The translations under genes and the position numbers were made by a program. The notes under the pieces were generated by a model, which was not told the DNA's origin, searched no databases, and saw only the letters and a list, made by a program, of their open reading frames with translations. This document shows, one piece after another, positions 8,271-16,740 of a stretch of DNA of 28,763 bases; the stretch's first letter is position 1, and each line of letters starts with the position of its first letter. Source of the DNA: Bacteroidales bacterium UBA1800 (GTDB lineage: Bacteria; Bacteroidota; Bacteroidia; Bacteroidales; VadinHA17); assembly GCA_002319915.1 (NCBI GenBank), contig DCFQ01000075.1, positions 19,516 to 48,278 of the forward strand, read 5' to 3'.

Positions 8271-8321
8271 AATCAGGCTGCAGGCGGCAGGCGACAGGCG
8301 TCATTTTGGAGGCGTCAGGCT
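8252..8321. repeat. Degenerate heptamer array between ggt and the GH109-like gene
   Basis: Seven in-phase 7-base units from 8273: TCAGGCT, GCAGGCG, GCAGGCG, ACAGGCG, TCATTTT, GGAGGCG, TCAGGCT. A 12-base copy TCAGGCTGCAGG occurs at 8252-8263 and again at 8273-8284, 21 bases (three periods) apart, so the phase extends into the last codons of ggt. The last unit contains the stop codon of the GH109-like gene (8315-8317 on the minus strand). The array therefore spans the whole 44-base convergent gap and both gene ends. Confidence 0.8.
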
Positions 8322-9829
8322 TCTGATTTTTGGCGTGAGAGATTGAGACCATTCATTGCCTGCTCTTTTATCTCGGGCAATTCCAGGACCTTTGTTGTCC
8401 CTCCCTTTTCGAGATTTATATCGTGCGGCTTGTTTGTCTTCCATGCACCGCAAGTGAAATCAGGAACATCGATCGACTGCGACCTGTTGGCGACAGACCA
8501 TTCGCTCAGGGGAGCCACTGAACTCCATGCTGCCCCATCATAAACATTCTGATCGAGCGGCAGCCCGTTCCTCAGGCAATCCATCAGCCTCCAGTCCATA
8601 ATGAAATCCATGCCGCCGTGGCCGCCTACCTTCTTTGCCATCTCCCCCACCCGCTTGAGGATCTCAGGTGAATGTTCAGCCCATATCTTCTTTGTTTCCT
8701 CATCACTCAGCCAATCCTCTCCGAGGGCAATGAGTTCATTGGGGTACTTCCGTGCCATGCCCTTTGTCCCTTTGACAAGGTGTATCCTCGAATAGGGCTG
8801 GGTCGATGAAACGTCGTGCTGAAGCATGATCGTTCTGCCAAGCGCGGTGCGGATGATGGTGGTATTCAGGTTCCCCCTGAAATTGCGCCCGGCGAAATCC
8901 TTGTAGAAGGGATCTGCGGCTGCAAGCTCATTGGCTTTGGAGCCCATGGTAAAATCGTTTGTCGAGACCGAGCTGAGATAGTCCATCCTGTCGCCCCTGT
9001 TGATATTCAGGAGCTGGCAGATTGGCCCCAGTCCATGTGTAGGGTAGAGATCCCCGTTACGGGAAGCATTCTCCTTAAGCCTCCACATATCCGTATATGC
9101 TCCGTCAACCGGCCGGTCGTCAAGCGGCTTCTTGAAGTTATAACCCATGAGGTTATGAATATATGCCCCTTCCCCGTGTATAATGTCGCCGAACATTCCC
9201 TGCCGGGCCATATTGAGGGTGAGAAGCTCGAAGAAATCGTAGCAGCAGTTTTCAAGCATCATACAATGCTTCTTTGTACTCTCCGAGGTCTCGACTAGCT
9301 GCCATGCTTCATCGACTGTCCTGGCGATCGGCACTTCGCTGATCGCATGTTTGCCGTTTTCCATGGCATAAAGGCAGATCGGAGTGTGCAGGATCCAGGG
9401 CGTGCATGTATAGATAAGATCGATATCGGGGAGTTCAACAAGCTTTTTCCAGGCATTTTCGTCCCCGAAAAATTCCAGGGCGGCCGGCCGTCCGATCGCC
9501 TGCAGGAATTTCTGGGAAGATTTGACGCTTACCTCTCTTTTATCGCAGAATGCTTTGATCTCAATCCCTTCAATGTACGAGAGCCTCTGAACGGCATCAC
9601 TCCCCCTGTCACCAAGGCCGATGATCCCTATTCTGACAGTTGGCAGGGGGGGAGCTGCATATCCCGACATATTGAACTTCTGAGTATGTACAGTGCCGGC
9701 TGATGCGAGAATGCCATCAAGGTTGGAAATTTTATTTTTAGGTGTGCATCCAGGAAGAAATCCTCCGGCAAAAGAGCCAGCACCAGCAATTGTTGCGGCT
9801 TTAAGAAAATTACGGCGGTTAGTTTTCAT
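8315..9829 (-). CDS. Gfo/Idh/MocA oxidoreductase-fold protein, GH109-like, Tat lipoprotein
   Basis: A 504-residue protein from the ATG at 9829 (an in-frame start at 9862 would only add residues in front of the Tat signal). The N-terminus has a twin-arginine motif (NRRNFLK, 4-10) and an LPGC lipobox with C28, so it is probably exported folded and lipidated. The NAD(P)-binding Rossmann motif is IGIIGLGDRG (67-76). GH109 alpha-N-acetylgalactosaminidase marks are HAISEVP (161-167), ENCCYDFFEL (193-202), HGEGAYIHNL (219-228) and YPTHGLGPI (262-270). GH109 enzymes use bound NAD+ in a redox-assisted glycosidase mechanism, so removal of terminal GalNAc is the best guess, though substrate calls in this family are uncertain. 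Its final residues and stop fall in the heptamer array. Confidence 0.85.
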   Translation of the reverse strand: MKTNRRNFLKAATIAGAGSFAGGFLPGCTPKNKISNLDGILASAGTVHTQKFNMSGYAAPPLPTVRIGIIGLGDRGSDAVQRLSYIEGIEIKAFCDKREVSVKSSQKFLQAIGRPAALEFFGDENAWKKLVELPDIDLIYTCTPWILHTPICLYAMENGKHAISEVPIARTVDEAWQLVETSESTKKHCMMLENCCYDFFELLTLNMARQGMFGDIIHGEGAYIHNLMGYNFKKPLDDRPVDGAYTDMWRLKENASRNGDLYPTHGLGPICQLLNINRGDRMDYLSSVSTNDFTMGSKANELAAADPFYKDFAGRNFRGNLNTTIIRTALGRTIMLQHDVSSTQPYSRIHLVKGTKGMARKYPNELIALGEDWLSDEETKKIWAEHSPEILKRVGEMAKKVGGHGGMDFIMDWRLMDCLRNGLPLDQNVYDGAAWSSVAPLSEWSVANRSQSIDVPDFTCGAWKTNKPHDINLEKGGTTKVLELPEIKEQAMNGLNLSRQKSEA

Positions 9830-9982
9830 GTGGGTTGGATATTGGATTTTAAATATTTTCAAGGTTATGCAAAATACTACAATTATTGAAAATCCCTGTA
9901 CAAAAAACAGAGCGAATTTATCTGTTAAACCTGTTTGATTAGCTCACTTTTTATATTTTTACACCGGGAACTAACCTCTGAA

Positions 9983-10999
9983 ATGATAACTGAAAACATA
10001 TCGCTAAAAAAGTACAACACATTTGGCCTTAATGTCCGGGCCGACCGGATGGTATCGTTCAAAGGTGAGGAGAATGCGGCCAGGTTCTTCAGGCAGAACA
10101 GGGATCTTATGCAGAATTCACTGGTACTAGGAGGAGGCAGCAATATACTTTTCGTTCAGGATTTCCACGGGACGGTCATTCACCCGGTAATGGATGAAAT
10201 TGCCCTTGAGGAGAAAAAAAGCGATTATGTAAGGATCTCAGCCGGGGCAGGGCTTGAATGGGACCGGCTGGTTGAAATGACTGTCAGCTATGGTTTCGGA
10301 GGACTCGAAAACCTCTCGCTCGTCCCCGGACTCGTAGGCGGGGCGCCCGTTCAGAATATAGGTGCATACGGCGCTGAGGTAAAGGACTGCATCGAAAAGG
10401 TAAGAGCTATCGATCTGAATGACGGAGAGGTCAGGGAGTTCACGAACAGCGAGTGCAGGTTCTCCTACAGGGACAGTATTTTCAAGCAGGATTTCAAGGG
10501 CAGGTTCCTGATCACAAAAGTTTTTTTCAGACTCTCGACGAAACCCAGGTTAAGCCTGGAATACGGTATGCTCAAAGAAGAGATTAGCAAATTCGGATCA
10601 AATTCCCTTGGCAATGTCAGGAAGGCAGTCATAAGCATCAGGCAGAGCAAGCTTCCAGATCCCGCTGTGACCGGGAACGCCGGCAGCTTTTTCAAGAATC
10701 CGTTTGTGGATGAGGCCGCGGTTAAAGAACTGAAGCTGAAATTCCCCAAGCTTCCGGTTTTCAGGGAACCATCAGGAACAATTAAGCTTGCAGCGGGATG
10801 GCTGATAGAACAATGCGGCTGGAAAGGCAAAAGGATCGGGGATGCCGGTGTTCATGAACGGCAGGCACTTGTCCTTATCAATCACGGGAACGCTTCAGGG
10901 AAAGAAATCTGGCTCCTTTCGGAAGAAATAAGGAAATCGGTTTACGATAAATTCGGCATCAACCTTGTCAGGGAGGTTGAGATAGTCGGCACTACCTGA
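9983..10999 (+). CDS. murB: UDP-N-acetylenolpyruvoylglucosamine reductase MurB
   Basis: Cytoplasmic flavoenzyme that reduces UDP-GlcNAc-enolpyruvate to UDP-MurNAc with NADPH, the second committed step of peptidoglycan synthesis. From the ATG at 9983 it has 338 residues, the size of the E. coli-type (type I) enzyme. Visible marks are KKYNTFGL (9-16), the FAD loop LGGGSNIL (49-56), GAYG (127-130), YRDSIFK (162-168), GNAGSFFKNP (231-240) with proton-donor S235, and the C-terminal REVEIVG with the conserved glutamate (E331 or E333). A TTG start at 9935 is also in frame, but a near-consensus -7 box (TATATTTT, 9952-9959) lies downstream of it and favours 9983. It overlaps convergent mltG by 8 bases. 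Confidence 0.95.
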   Translation: MITENISLKKYNTFGLNVRADRMVSFKGEENAARFFRQNRDLMQNSLVLGGGSNILFVQDFHGTVIHPVMDEIALEEKKSDYVRISAGAGLEWDRLVEMTVSYGFGGLENLSLVPGLVGGAPVQNIGAYGAEVKDCIEKVRAIDLNDGEVREFTNSECRFSYRDSIFKQDFKGRFLITKVFFRLSTKPRLSLEYGMLKEEISKFGSNSLGNVRKAVISIRQSKLPDPAVTGNAGSFFKNPFVDEAAVKELKLKFPKLPVFREPSGTIKLAAGWLIEQCGWKGKRIGDAGVHERQALVLINHGNASGKEIWLLSEEIRKSVYDKFGINLVREVEIVGTT

Positions 11000-12023
11000 A
11001 TATCCTCCGCCGGTTCAGCTCACGCTGATACTCGCTGGCATACCGGTTATGCTCGCCAAGAGTCCTGGAGAAATTGTGATATCCGGAAAGATCAGCTTTT
11101 GCAACAAAAAACAGGTAATCATGTTTTTCAGCGTTCAGAACAGCGTCAATATCTTCAGCTGAAGGGCAATCGATCGGGCCCGGAGGCAATCCCTGGTATA
11201 TGTATGTGTTATATGGCGAGTCAATGAGGAGATGCTTTTTTAGCACCCTGCTGATTGTGAAATTATTAACAGCAAACTTTACCGTCGGATCCGCCTGAAG
11301 CGGGATACCCCTCCTCAGCCTGTTGATATAAACACCGGCAATCCTTGGCTTCTCATCGGACCTGGTTGCTTCTTCCCTGACAATGGATGCCAGGACGGAT
11401 ACTTCTTTCCTGGTCAGTCCAAGCCCCTTTGCCTTTTCACTCCTTTCATCAGTCCAGAACTTCCTGTATTCCTTGAGCATCTTCCTGTAGAATCCGTCGG
11501 CACCTGTATTCCAGAAAAACTCATAGCTGTCAGGAATGAAGACCGAAATCACATCATCCCTGCTAAACCCGTCCTTCGAGTATCTGCCGGTGTCAGCCAG
11601 GAAGGCGATCAATTCTGAGGAATCTGCCTCTATCTGGCCGCCAACTCTGCCGGCAAGATCATAGAGCGTCCGGATATTGTTGAATGTAACTGTCACCGGG
11701 GACTGCCTTCCCCCCCTCAGAATGTTGATAAGCTGGTTGCAGCTTATCCCTTTCCTGACGACATACCTGCCCGGCCGGATCGCCTGCGGGTAATGCTTCC
11801 TCAGGGAGACCCATTCAAGAAGGTTGATGTTTCCGATGTCCAGGTGAGCGCTCAGAGAATCCTTTACCTGTAGCCATCTGGCACCATCAGGTATAAGGAT
11901 CACCGCATCCCCGTTCCGCGGATAAATGCTCACCCCGAAAACACGCAGGTAAAACCACAAGCCGGCCAGGCACACAGAAAGCAATGCAACGGCGAGGAAA
12001 TATACGGATCGTTTCTTTATCAT
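10992..12023 (-). CDS. mltG: Endolytic murein transglycosylase MltG (YceG-like)
   Basis: A 343-residue inner-membrane protein with one N-terminal transmembrane helix (about 8-28) and a periplasmic LysM-like plus YceG domain. MltG cleaves nascent glycan strands and is proposed to terminate their elongation. The catalytic signature ASIVREEA (212-219) carries the conserved glutamate at E218, followed by GVYINRLRRGIPLQADPTVKFA (split: GVYINRLRRG 230-239, PLQADPTVKF 241-250) and the SPYNTYIYQGLPPGPI region (269-284). The length is normal. A 7-of-8 match to the -7 box (TAATTTTA on the minus strand, near 12041-12049) precedes it. It ends inside the 3' end of murB. Confidence 0.93.
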   Translation of the reverse strand: MIKKRSVYFLAVALLSVCLAGLWFYLRVFGVSIYPRNGDAVILIPDGARWLQVKDSLSAHLDIGNINLLEWVSLRKHYPQAIRPGRYVVRKGISCNQLINILRGGRQSPVTVTFNNIRTLYDLAGRVGGQIEADSSELIAFLADTGRYSKDGFSRDDVISVFIPDSYEFFWNTGADGFYRKMLKEYRKFWTDERSEKAKGLGLTRKEVSVLASIVREEATRSDEKPRIAGVYINRLRRGIPLQADPTVKFAVNNFTISRVLKKHLLIDSPYNTYIYQGLPPGPIDCPSAEDIDAVLNAEKHDYLFFVAKADLSGYHNFSRTLGEHNRYASEYQRELNRRRIFR

Positions 12024-12102
12024 GAGTATTATTGCAGGCTCTAAAATTAGGTATTATTTTTACCAGTAGGATTTTAAATGTTATATTATTAAAAACGAAA
12101 AA

Positions 12103-12471
12103 ATGTCCGTTTCAGTCCTTTTAATTCTTGCAGCCATCGGGATTGTCACCGGCGCGGTCGCAGGAATGCTCGGTATAGGCGGGGCAATAATCATGATCCC
12201 GGCCCTCGTTTTCCTGATTGGCTTCAGCCAGCTCGACGCACAGGGCACCAGCCTGGCAGTAATGCTCCCACCCATTGGGATCATTGCGGCATATAATTAT
12301 TACAAGGCGGGACACGTGAACCTGAAATTTGCATTGATCCTTGCTGCAGCCTTTCTGATCGGATCATATATCGGTTCAAAATTTGCCCTGACCCTGCCGC
12401 AGGGGTTACTTAAGAAGATATTTGCCGTTCTTCTTCTGCTGGTTGCTGCAAGGATGCTGTTAACAAAATAA
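12103..12471 (+). CDS. Half-size TSUP (TauE/SafE) membrane carrier
   Basis: A 122-residue integral membrane protein with about four hydrophobic helices. It has the TSUP motif GMLGIGGAIIMIPAL at about 21-35 and a second loop GSYIGSKFALTLP at about 87-99. Full TSUP carriers (sulfite, sulfonate or other organic-anion exporters) have two such halves in about 250 residues. This protein has just one and no second half follows, so it would have to work as a dimer. The frame is intact and ends with a normal stop, so it is a true single-domain form rather than a truncation. No substrate clue comes from its neighbours. Confidence 0.85.
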   Translation: MSVSVLLILAAIGIVTGAVAGMLGIGGAIIMIPALVFLIGFSQLDAQGTSLAVMLPPIGIIAAYNYYKAGHVNLKFALILAAAFLIGSYIGSKFALTLPQGLLKKIFAVLLLLVAARMLLTK

Positions 12472-12491
12472 CAGTACCAGCGATAAAACCA

Positions 12492-12540
12492 GATGATCCT
12501 ATGGGTTGAAGGTATTTACATTCAACCGCAAAGGATCATC
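12492..12540. terminator. Two-tier hairpin 3' of the TSUP gene
   Basis: Outer arms GATGATCCT (12492-12500) and AGGATCATC (12532-12540), inner arms GGTTGAA (12504-12510) and TTCAACC (12521-12527), with an internal loop of 3/4 bases and a 10-base terminal loop. It lies in the 3'-3' gap between the TSUP gene (+) and the outer-membrane protein gene (-). No T-run follows, so it may be a transcript-end stabiliser rather than a classical terminator. Confidence 0.5.
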
Positions 12541-12592
12541 CTTCTATGGCACCAGGGTAATCAAAGCACCCCTGATCCGTTTCCTGTTTCCG

Positions 12593-12609
12593 GCGGAAAT
12601 CATTTCCGC
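12593..12609. terminator. Compact palindrome in the convergent TSUP/OMP gap
   Basis: GCGGAAATCATTTCCGC is perfectly self-complementary around its central base (7-bp stem, 3-base loop). An overlapping alternative stem uses TTTCCG (12587-12592) and CGGAAA (12594-12599). It lies 15 bases beyond the stop codon of the minus-strand barrel gene; a bidirectional 3' end is likely, without a strong T-tract. Confidence 0.45.
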
Positions 12610-12624
12610 TTTAACCCCAATTCC

Positions 12625-13272
12625 CTAGAAAACCAGGCCCACGCTCAGCAGGAATGCATTCGGCCTGTCGTCGAGCTTGATCTTCCCGTTCCCGGCTTCA
12701 TCAATCTGGTTTTGGAACCCGGTCAGGCTTCCTTCGTATCTCAGGTCAAGGGTTATCCTCTTAAGGAAATCCACCCCTAATCCTGCCTGGTATCCGAAAG
12801 TCAGGTTATTGTACATTGACTTGAAATCGGGATTTGAGATAAGGTCTTTAGGCGAGTTGATAAGCAGTCTGGCAGAAGGCCCTGCATTGATTCTCAGCGG
12901 GCCAAGCCTGACGCCGAGCATAACCGGCAGATCGAGGCGGTTAAATTGTTGTTTAGTTTCAATTGACTGAAGAGGGTTCGAGAGATCTGTCACCCTGTAT
13001 TCGTCAGTCCTTGATGTAAACAAAAGCTCAGGCTGCAGGTAAAAGCCCATCAGGCTGAACCTCACAAAAGCCCCAGCATGGAATCCGTAATTTGCATTTT
13101 TGATGGCTTCAACCGTGTAGCTGGTATTCCCTGATGTAAGGGTCTTCAGGTCCGCCATCTTCACGTTGGTTGTACTGACGCCGGCCTTAAGCCCGAATTT
13201 GATCTGTGAGAATGCAGGAACTGCAACCAAAATGACCAGGATAATTACAATAAGTCGTTTCATCATCTTCAA
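12625..13272 (-). CDS. PorT-like outer-membrane beta-barrel protein
   Basis: A 215-residue protein with a signal peptide (MKMMKRLIVIILVILVAVPAFS, cleavage near residue 22) and the mature start QIKFGLKAGVSTTNVK typical of the OMP_b-brl_2/PorT-like family of Bacteroidetes. Alternating aromatic/hydrophobic strands continue to the end: GFYLQPELLFTSR, LDLPVMLGVRLG, FGYQAGLGVDFL, ITLDLRYEGSL. The last residues (LLSVGLVF) end in phenylalanine, the usual recognition signal for barrel insertion by BamA. It would be a small eight-stranded outer-membrane barrel; the ligand or role is unknown. It ends at the two hairpins 12492-12609. Confidence 0.85.
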   Translation of the reverse strand: MKMMKRLIVIILVILVAVPAFSQIKFGLKAGVSTTNVKMADLKTLTSGNTSYTVEAIKNANYGFHAGAFVRFSLMGFYLQPELLFTSRTDEYRVTDLSNPLQSIETKQQFNRLDLPVMLGVRLGPLRINAGPSARLLINSPKDLISNPDFKSMYNNLTFGYQAGLGVDFLKRITLDLRYEGSLTGFQNQIDEAGNGKIKLDDRPNAFLLSVGLVF

Positions 13273-13409
13273 TGTTTAGTTAGACAAGATAATCAGATCA
13301 GCAAACTGAATGGACTACATTCCTGTTTATAACGGACAGAATCGCTGAAATGTTTCAGTAGGCGCCTGATTTTGTTCCACGGATTAATTGAAACGACTGC
13401 AGTGATTGG

Positions 13410-13943
13410 TTATTTCTCCGAAAGCAGACCTGAGATAACGCCCTTCATTGCATCAAATTCCTTCCTGTCAAACAAACGGGTCACAAATGCGATTTCACCG
13501 GTTCTGTCAATTATGATATTCCTTGTGACGCCGGCCTCCTTTAAGGCATACAATCCGAAGATATCAGCCCCGGGATCCAGGGCAAGCGGATATGATATTC
13601 CCATGGTCTTTGCAAAATCATTAACCGTCTCTGAAGGTTCATCCCTGTCGATGCCAATAACCATCAAACCTTTTGACTTCCACGGCTGCCATATCTCCTT
13701 TTCGATGAATGGCATTTCCTTCCTGCATACGCTGCACCAGCTTGCAGTAAACTGGAGCATCACAACTTTTCCACGCAGTGCGGAAAGGCTGTACGACTTT
13801 CCTCCTGCTTCATTAACCGTAAATACCGGAGCCATGTCTCCGACCTTCACAAGATACCCCTCAGGATAGGTTTGGCGATCCTGGCTCCGCAGCTGTGGAG
13901 CTATTAAAAGAGCTATGACAATTAATATCGGTTTTATCTTCAT
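13410..13943 (-). CDS. TlpA-like periplasmic thioredoxin-fold oxidoreductase
   Basis: A 177-residue thioredoxin-fold protein from the ATG at 13943. An exact -7 promoter box overlaps the upstream ATG at 13967, which rules that start out. It has a signal peptide (MKIKPILIVIALLIAPQLRS) followed by the AhpC/TSA-TlpA domain, with VGDMAPVFTV, LRGKVVMLQFTASWC and the redox pair C70-S-V-C73. The cis-proline region is near GVTRNIIIDRTGEI. The role is thiol-disulfide exchange in the periplasm, such as reducing cytochrome c apoprotein or other substrates. It is monocistronic as far as can be seen. Confidence 0.88.
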   Translation of the reverse strand: MKIKPILIVIALLIAPQLRSQDRQTYPEGYLVKVGDMAPVFTVNEAGGKSYSLSALRGKVVMLQFTASWCSVCRKEMPFIEKEIWQPWKSKGLMVIGIDRDEPSETVNDFAKTMGISYPLALDPGADIFGLYALKEAGVTRNIIIDRTGEIAFVTRLFDRKEFDAMKGVISGLLSEK

Positions 13944-13964
13944 CTTACGTTCCTTTAAAGGGAG

Positions 13965-13972
13965 CAAAGATA
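13965..13972 (-). promoter_or_regulatory. Bacteroidetes -7 box for the TlpA-like gene
   Basis: The minus strand reads TATCTTTG, an exact TAnnTTTG match followed by C. It lies 21 bases before the ATG at 13943 and covers the alternative upstream ATG. Confidence 0.6.
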
Positions 13973-14175
13973 AGCGGTTGTGGAAACTGGTGAAGACTGG
14001 CGGATAAAAATTTTAAACGCCCGATGGTCATGCGGGAAGTGGTGCAGAGCCTTGATGCGGCTGTCCCTGCGGCTCTTCCTGTTAGTTAAAAAAAGTTAAG
14101 TCACCCGGCCGGCAGGATGATTTTAATATAAATAATTACCTTAGTCAACTATTCTGAATCTGTTAACCGAATCCG

Positions 14176-15771
14176 ATGAAAAAGTTGGTCTTTATATTCA
14201 TAGCCATAGTAATCCGGATAGCTGAAATGTCCGGGCAGCAACCGGCTGACCAGGGAATGAAGGCAATCACCCAGGATGTCCTGAAAGCACAGGAAGGGTT
14301 CCTTGCTTCCGACTGGACAGAGGGTAGGGAAACTGGCGAAAAGGGAGCAGCCATGGCATCCGACTATATTGCGAGCCTGCTTCAGCTGTACGGTATTAAG
14401 CCGGCAGGTGATTATCCTCAACCAAGAGGCTACAAGAATATCCAGAAGGGCAGCGAAAGGACCTATTTTCAGAATTTCCTGCTGCTTAAAATCACTCCGG
14501 GAGAAGGACAGATCCTCAGGCTGAAGTCCGTTGACGTAGGCGGCACAGAAACTTCGGGTTTCAGCTTCGGAATCGATTATTATGTGAGGCCGCTTGAAGC
14601 TGAGGTTGAAATTGAAGCACCAGTCGTATTTGCAGGTTATGGTTTCAGAAGCGATCAGTTGAAATACAACGATTTTGCCCGGCTCGACGTCAGGGGTAAG
14701 TTTGTCCTGAAGATTGCAGGGACCCCAGGCTTTGCACGCCAGGCACTCACACCTTCAGAAATCTCTGCATCAGCGGACGAAACCGAAAGGATGCTGAGGT
14801 CTGCGGGAGCCCTGGGCATTCTCGAATTCAACCCGGGTTCAGCAGTGGTGAGAAGCCAGTTCCAGAATGCTCCTTTCGACCTGTCGCCGGCAGAAAACAA
14901 TCCTCGTTCGGGAAGGCCCTATACCGATTATTCTATACCAGGGAAAACCATTCCTGACAGATTTCCCCGGATCATTATTTCTGCCAAAACTGCAAATGAG
15001 ATACTTAAAAACTCGGGGTTCGATTCCGATGCCTACATCAAAAGGTCGGAGAACAACACACCAAATCCCCTACCTACGCTGAAGGGGAAATTCATCTATT
15101 TCAGGTCAGATGTGAAAACTGAAACGGTAAGGGCAAGGAACGTTCTTGGGATGATCGAGGGGACCAATCCCGGACAGGTGATCGTTCTCGGCGCGCATTA
15201 CGATCACCTCGGTATGGCCAACGGCTATATCTGGAACGGGGCTGATGACAATGCATCGGGGACAGTGGCAGTGCTTACACTGGCAAAAGCCTTCATGGAA
15301 ACAGGCATCAGGCCGGCAAAAACAATAGTGTTTGCGCTCTGGGCCGCCGAGGAGGAAGGACTTCTCGGATCGAGGTATTATGTCGACAATCTGGCATATC
15401 CGTTAAAGGACCTCAGGCTGAATGTCAATTTCGATATGATCTCGAGGTACATCTCTGACGATGACCCGAAAAAAGTGATAATGACATATACTGAGTCGTG
15501 CCCTGAATTCAGGACCATAACAGAAGGCAACCTCACCAGGTACGGCATCGACCTTAATGTCGATTATCAGCCTTCAAAGGATCCTCCGGGGGGAAGCGAT
15601 CACAGGTCGTTCGTTGCGGCAGGGGTGCCTGTCATGAGGTTCAAGCCCGGCCACCGCGAACAATACCATACACCCTCTGATGAGGTCAGTACGCTCAACT
15701 GGGATATTATGGAAAAGATCGTAAAGATATCATACGCAAATGTATATGACCTGGTAAACGGAAGCTGGTAG
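14176..15771 (+). CDS. Exported M28-family zinc peptidase with PA domain
   Basis: A 531-residue secreted metallopeptidase. There is a short signal peptide (residues 1-20, ending AEMSG) and a protease-associated insertion at about 135-260 (PVVFAGYGF onward). The C-terminal M28 domain starts near 320. Its co-catalytic zinc ligands and catalytic residues are all present: H341 and D343 (GAHYDHLG), D357 (ADDNASG), E392/E393 (WAAEEEGLLGS), D420 (FDMIS) and H498 (YHTPSD). It most likely acts as an aminopeptidase on periplasmic or extracellular peptides. A 7-of-8 -7 box (TACCTTAG, 14137-14144) precedes it. The PIG-L gene follows 69 bases later on the same strand. Confidence 0.9.
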   Translation: MKKLVFIFIAIVIRIAEMSGQQPADQGMKAITQDVLKAQEGFLASDWTEGRETGEKGAAMASDYIASLLQLYGIKPAGDYPQPRGYKNIQKGSERTYFQNFLLLKITPGEGQILRLKSVDVGGTETSGFSFGIDYYVRPLEAEVEIEAPVVFAGYGFRSDQLKYNDFARLDVRGKFVLKIAGTPGFARQALTPSEISASADETERMLRSAGALGILEFNPGSAVVRSQFQNAPFDLSPAENNPRSGRPYTDYSIPGKTIPDRFPRIIISAKTANEILKNSGFDSDAYIKRSENNTPNPLPTLKGKFIYFRSDVKTETVRARNVLGMIEGTNPGQVIVLGAHYDHLGMANGYIWNGADDNASGTVAVLTLAKAFMETGIRPAKTIVFALWAAEEEGLLGSRYYVDNLAYPLKDLRLNVNFDMISRYISDDDPKKVIMTYTESCPEFRTITEGNLTRYGIDLNVDYQPSKDPPGGSDHRSFVAAGVPVMRFKPGHREQYHTPSDEVSTLNWDIMEKIVKISYANVYDLVNGSW

Positions 15772-15840
15772 ATCCATTTGTGACGGCTTTTAATCCTCCA
15801 CTGAAACCGATACTCAAATTAACATAAGTGTAACTTAAAA

Positions 15841-16740
15841 ATGGTACATAATATGAAAATCAAATTCTTTATCATCCAGGCCTGCATATTGATTGCAGCA
15901 TTTTCCAATCTGATGGGGCAGGCCGACAAATCGAAAGCCAAGCTTCACATAATTATTATCGGGGCGCATCCGGATGATCCCGACAAGGTTGGCGGGACAG
16001 CCTATAAATGGGCACAGATGGGCTGTGATGTTGAGATGGTGTCACTTACCAATGGGGATGCAGGGCACCAGTCGCTCGATCCCGTAACACTGGCCAAGGT
16101 CAGGAGGGAAGAGGCAAGGAGGGCTGGCGAAGTGATCGGAGTCAAATACATTACCCTCGACAATCATGACGGGACACTAATGCCCACTTACGAGAACAGG
16201 CTGCAGGTGATCAAGCTCATCAGGGAACAAAAGGCAGACATAGTTATTTTCCCGCGTCCATATGACTATCACCCGGATCACAGGTATACAGGAACCCTTG
16301 TGCTCGATGCAGCGTATATGGTTACTGTACCTAAGATCCTGCCGGAGGTGCCGTTCCTTGAAAAGAACCCGATGTTCCTCTACATGAGCGACGGGTTCAT
16401 TCATCCCGAGCCATTCAAGGCGGATGTAGTCGTATCAATTGACGATGTCATTGAAAAGAAGCTGGATATGTATCATGAGCATAAATCGCAGATGTACGAA
16501 TGGTTGCCATTCAATGCAGGGATACTCGACCAGGTACCCAAGACCGATGCAGAAAGAAGAGCCTGGCTGGCCAAATCGAGGGTTGAAAGACCAAATGCAA
16601 ATGAGTACCGTTCCAAGCTGATCGAACTCTACGGCAAAGAAAAGGGATCCAAGGTGAAGTATTGCGAAGCCTTCCAGGATTCCGGTTACGGAACCCCGCT
16701 GACAAAGGAGAATCTCAAGAAGTATTTCCCCTTTTATTGA
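15841..16740 (+). CDS. Exported PIG-L (LmbE-like) family deacetylase
   Basis: A 299-residue protein of the zinc-dependent N-acetylglucosamine deacetylase-like PIG-L family. The metal motif is AHPDD (H43, D45, D46), with the third metal His in PYDYHPDHRYTG (H144 or H147). A hydrophobic N-terminus (KIKFFIIQACILIAAFSNLMG) suggests export. The ATG at 15841 and one at 15853 (residue 5) are both possible; the second gives a more usual signal peptide. Periplasmic PIG-L proteins in Bacteroidetes are thought to act on acylated sugars, but the substrate is not known. Its stop overlaps the convergent zinc-finger gene by 7 bases. Confidence 0.85.
   Translation: MVHNMKIKFFIIQACILIAAFSNLMGQADKSKAKLHIIIIGAHPDDPDKVGGTAYKWAQMGCDVEMVSLTNGDAGHQSLDPVTLAKVRREEARRAGEVIGVKYITLDNHDGTLMPTYENRLQVIKLIREQKADIVIFPRPYDYHPDHRYTGTLVLDAAYMVTVPKILPEVPFLEKNPMFLYMSDGFIHPEPFKADVVVSIDDVIEKKLDMYHEHKSQMYEWLPFNAGILDQVPKTDAERRAWLAKSRVERPNANEYRSKLIELYGKEKGSKVKYCEAFQDSGYGTPLTKENLKKYFPFY

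Noticed and set aside
14046..14076. Hairpin AGAGCC...GGCTCT between the TlpA-like and M28 genes, considered as a small RNA or tRNA
   Set aside because: Only a 6-bp stem with a 19-base loop; no T-arm, no anticodon arm and no T-tract.
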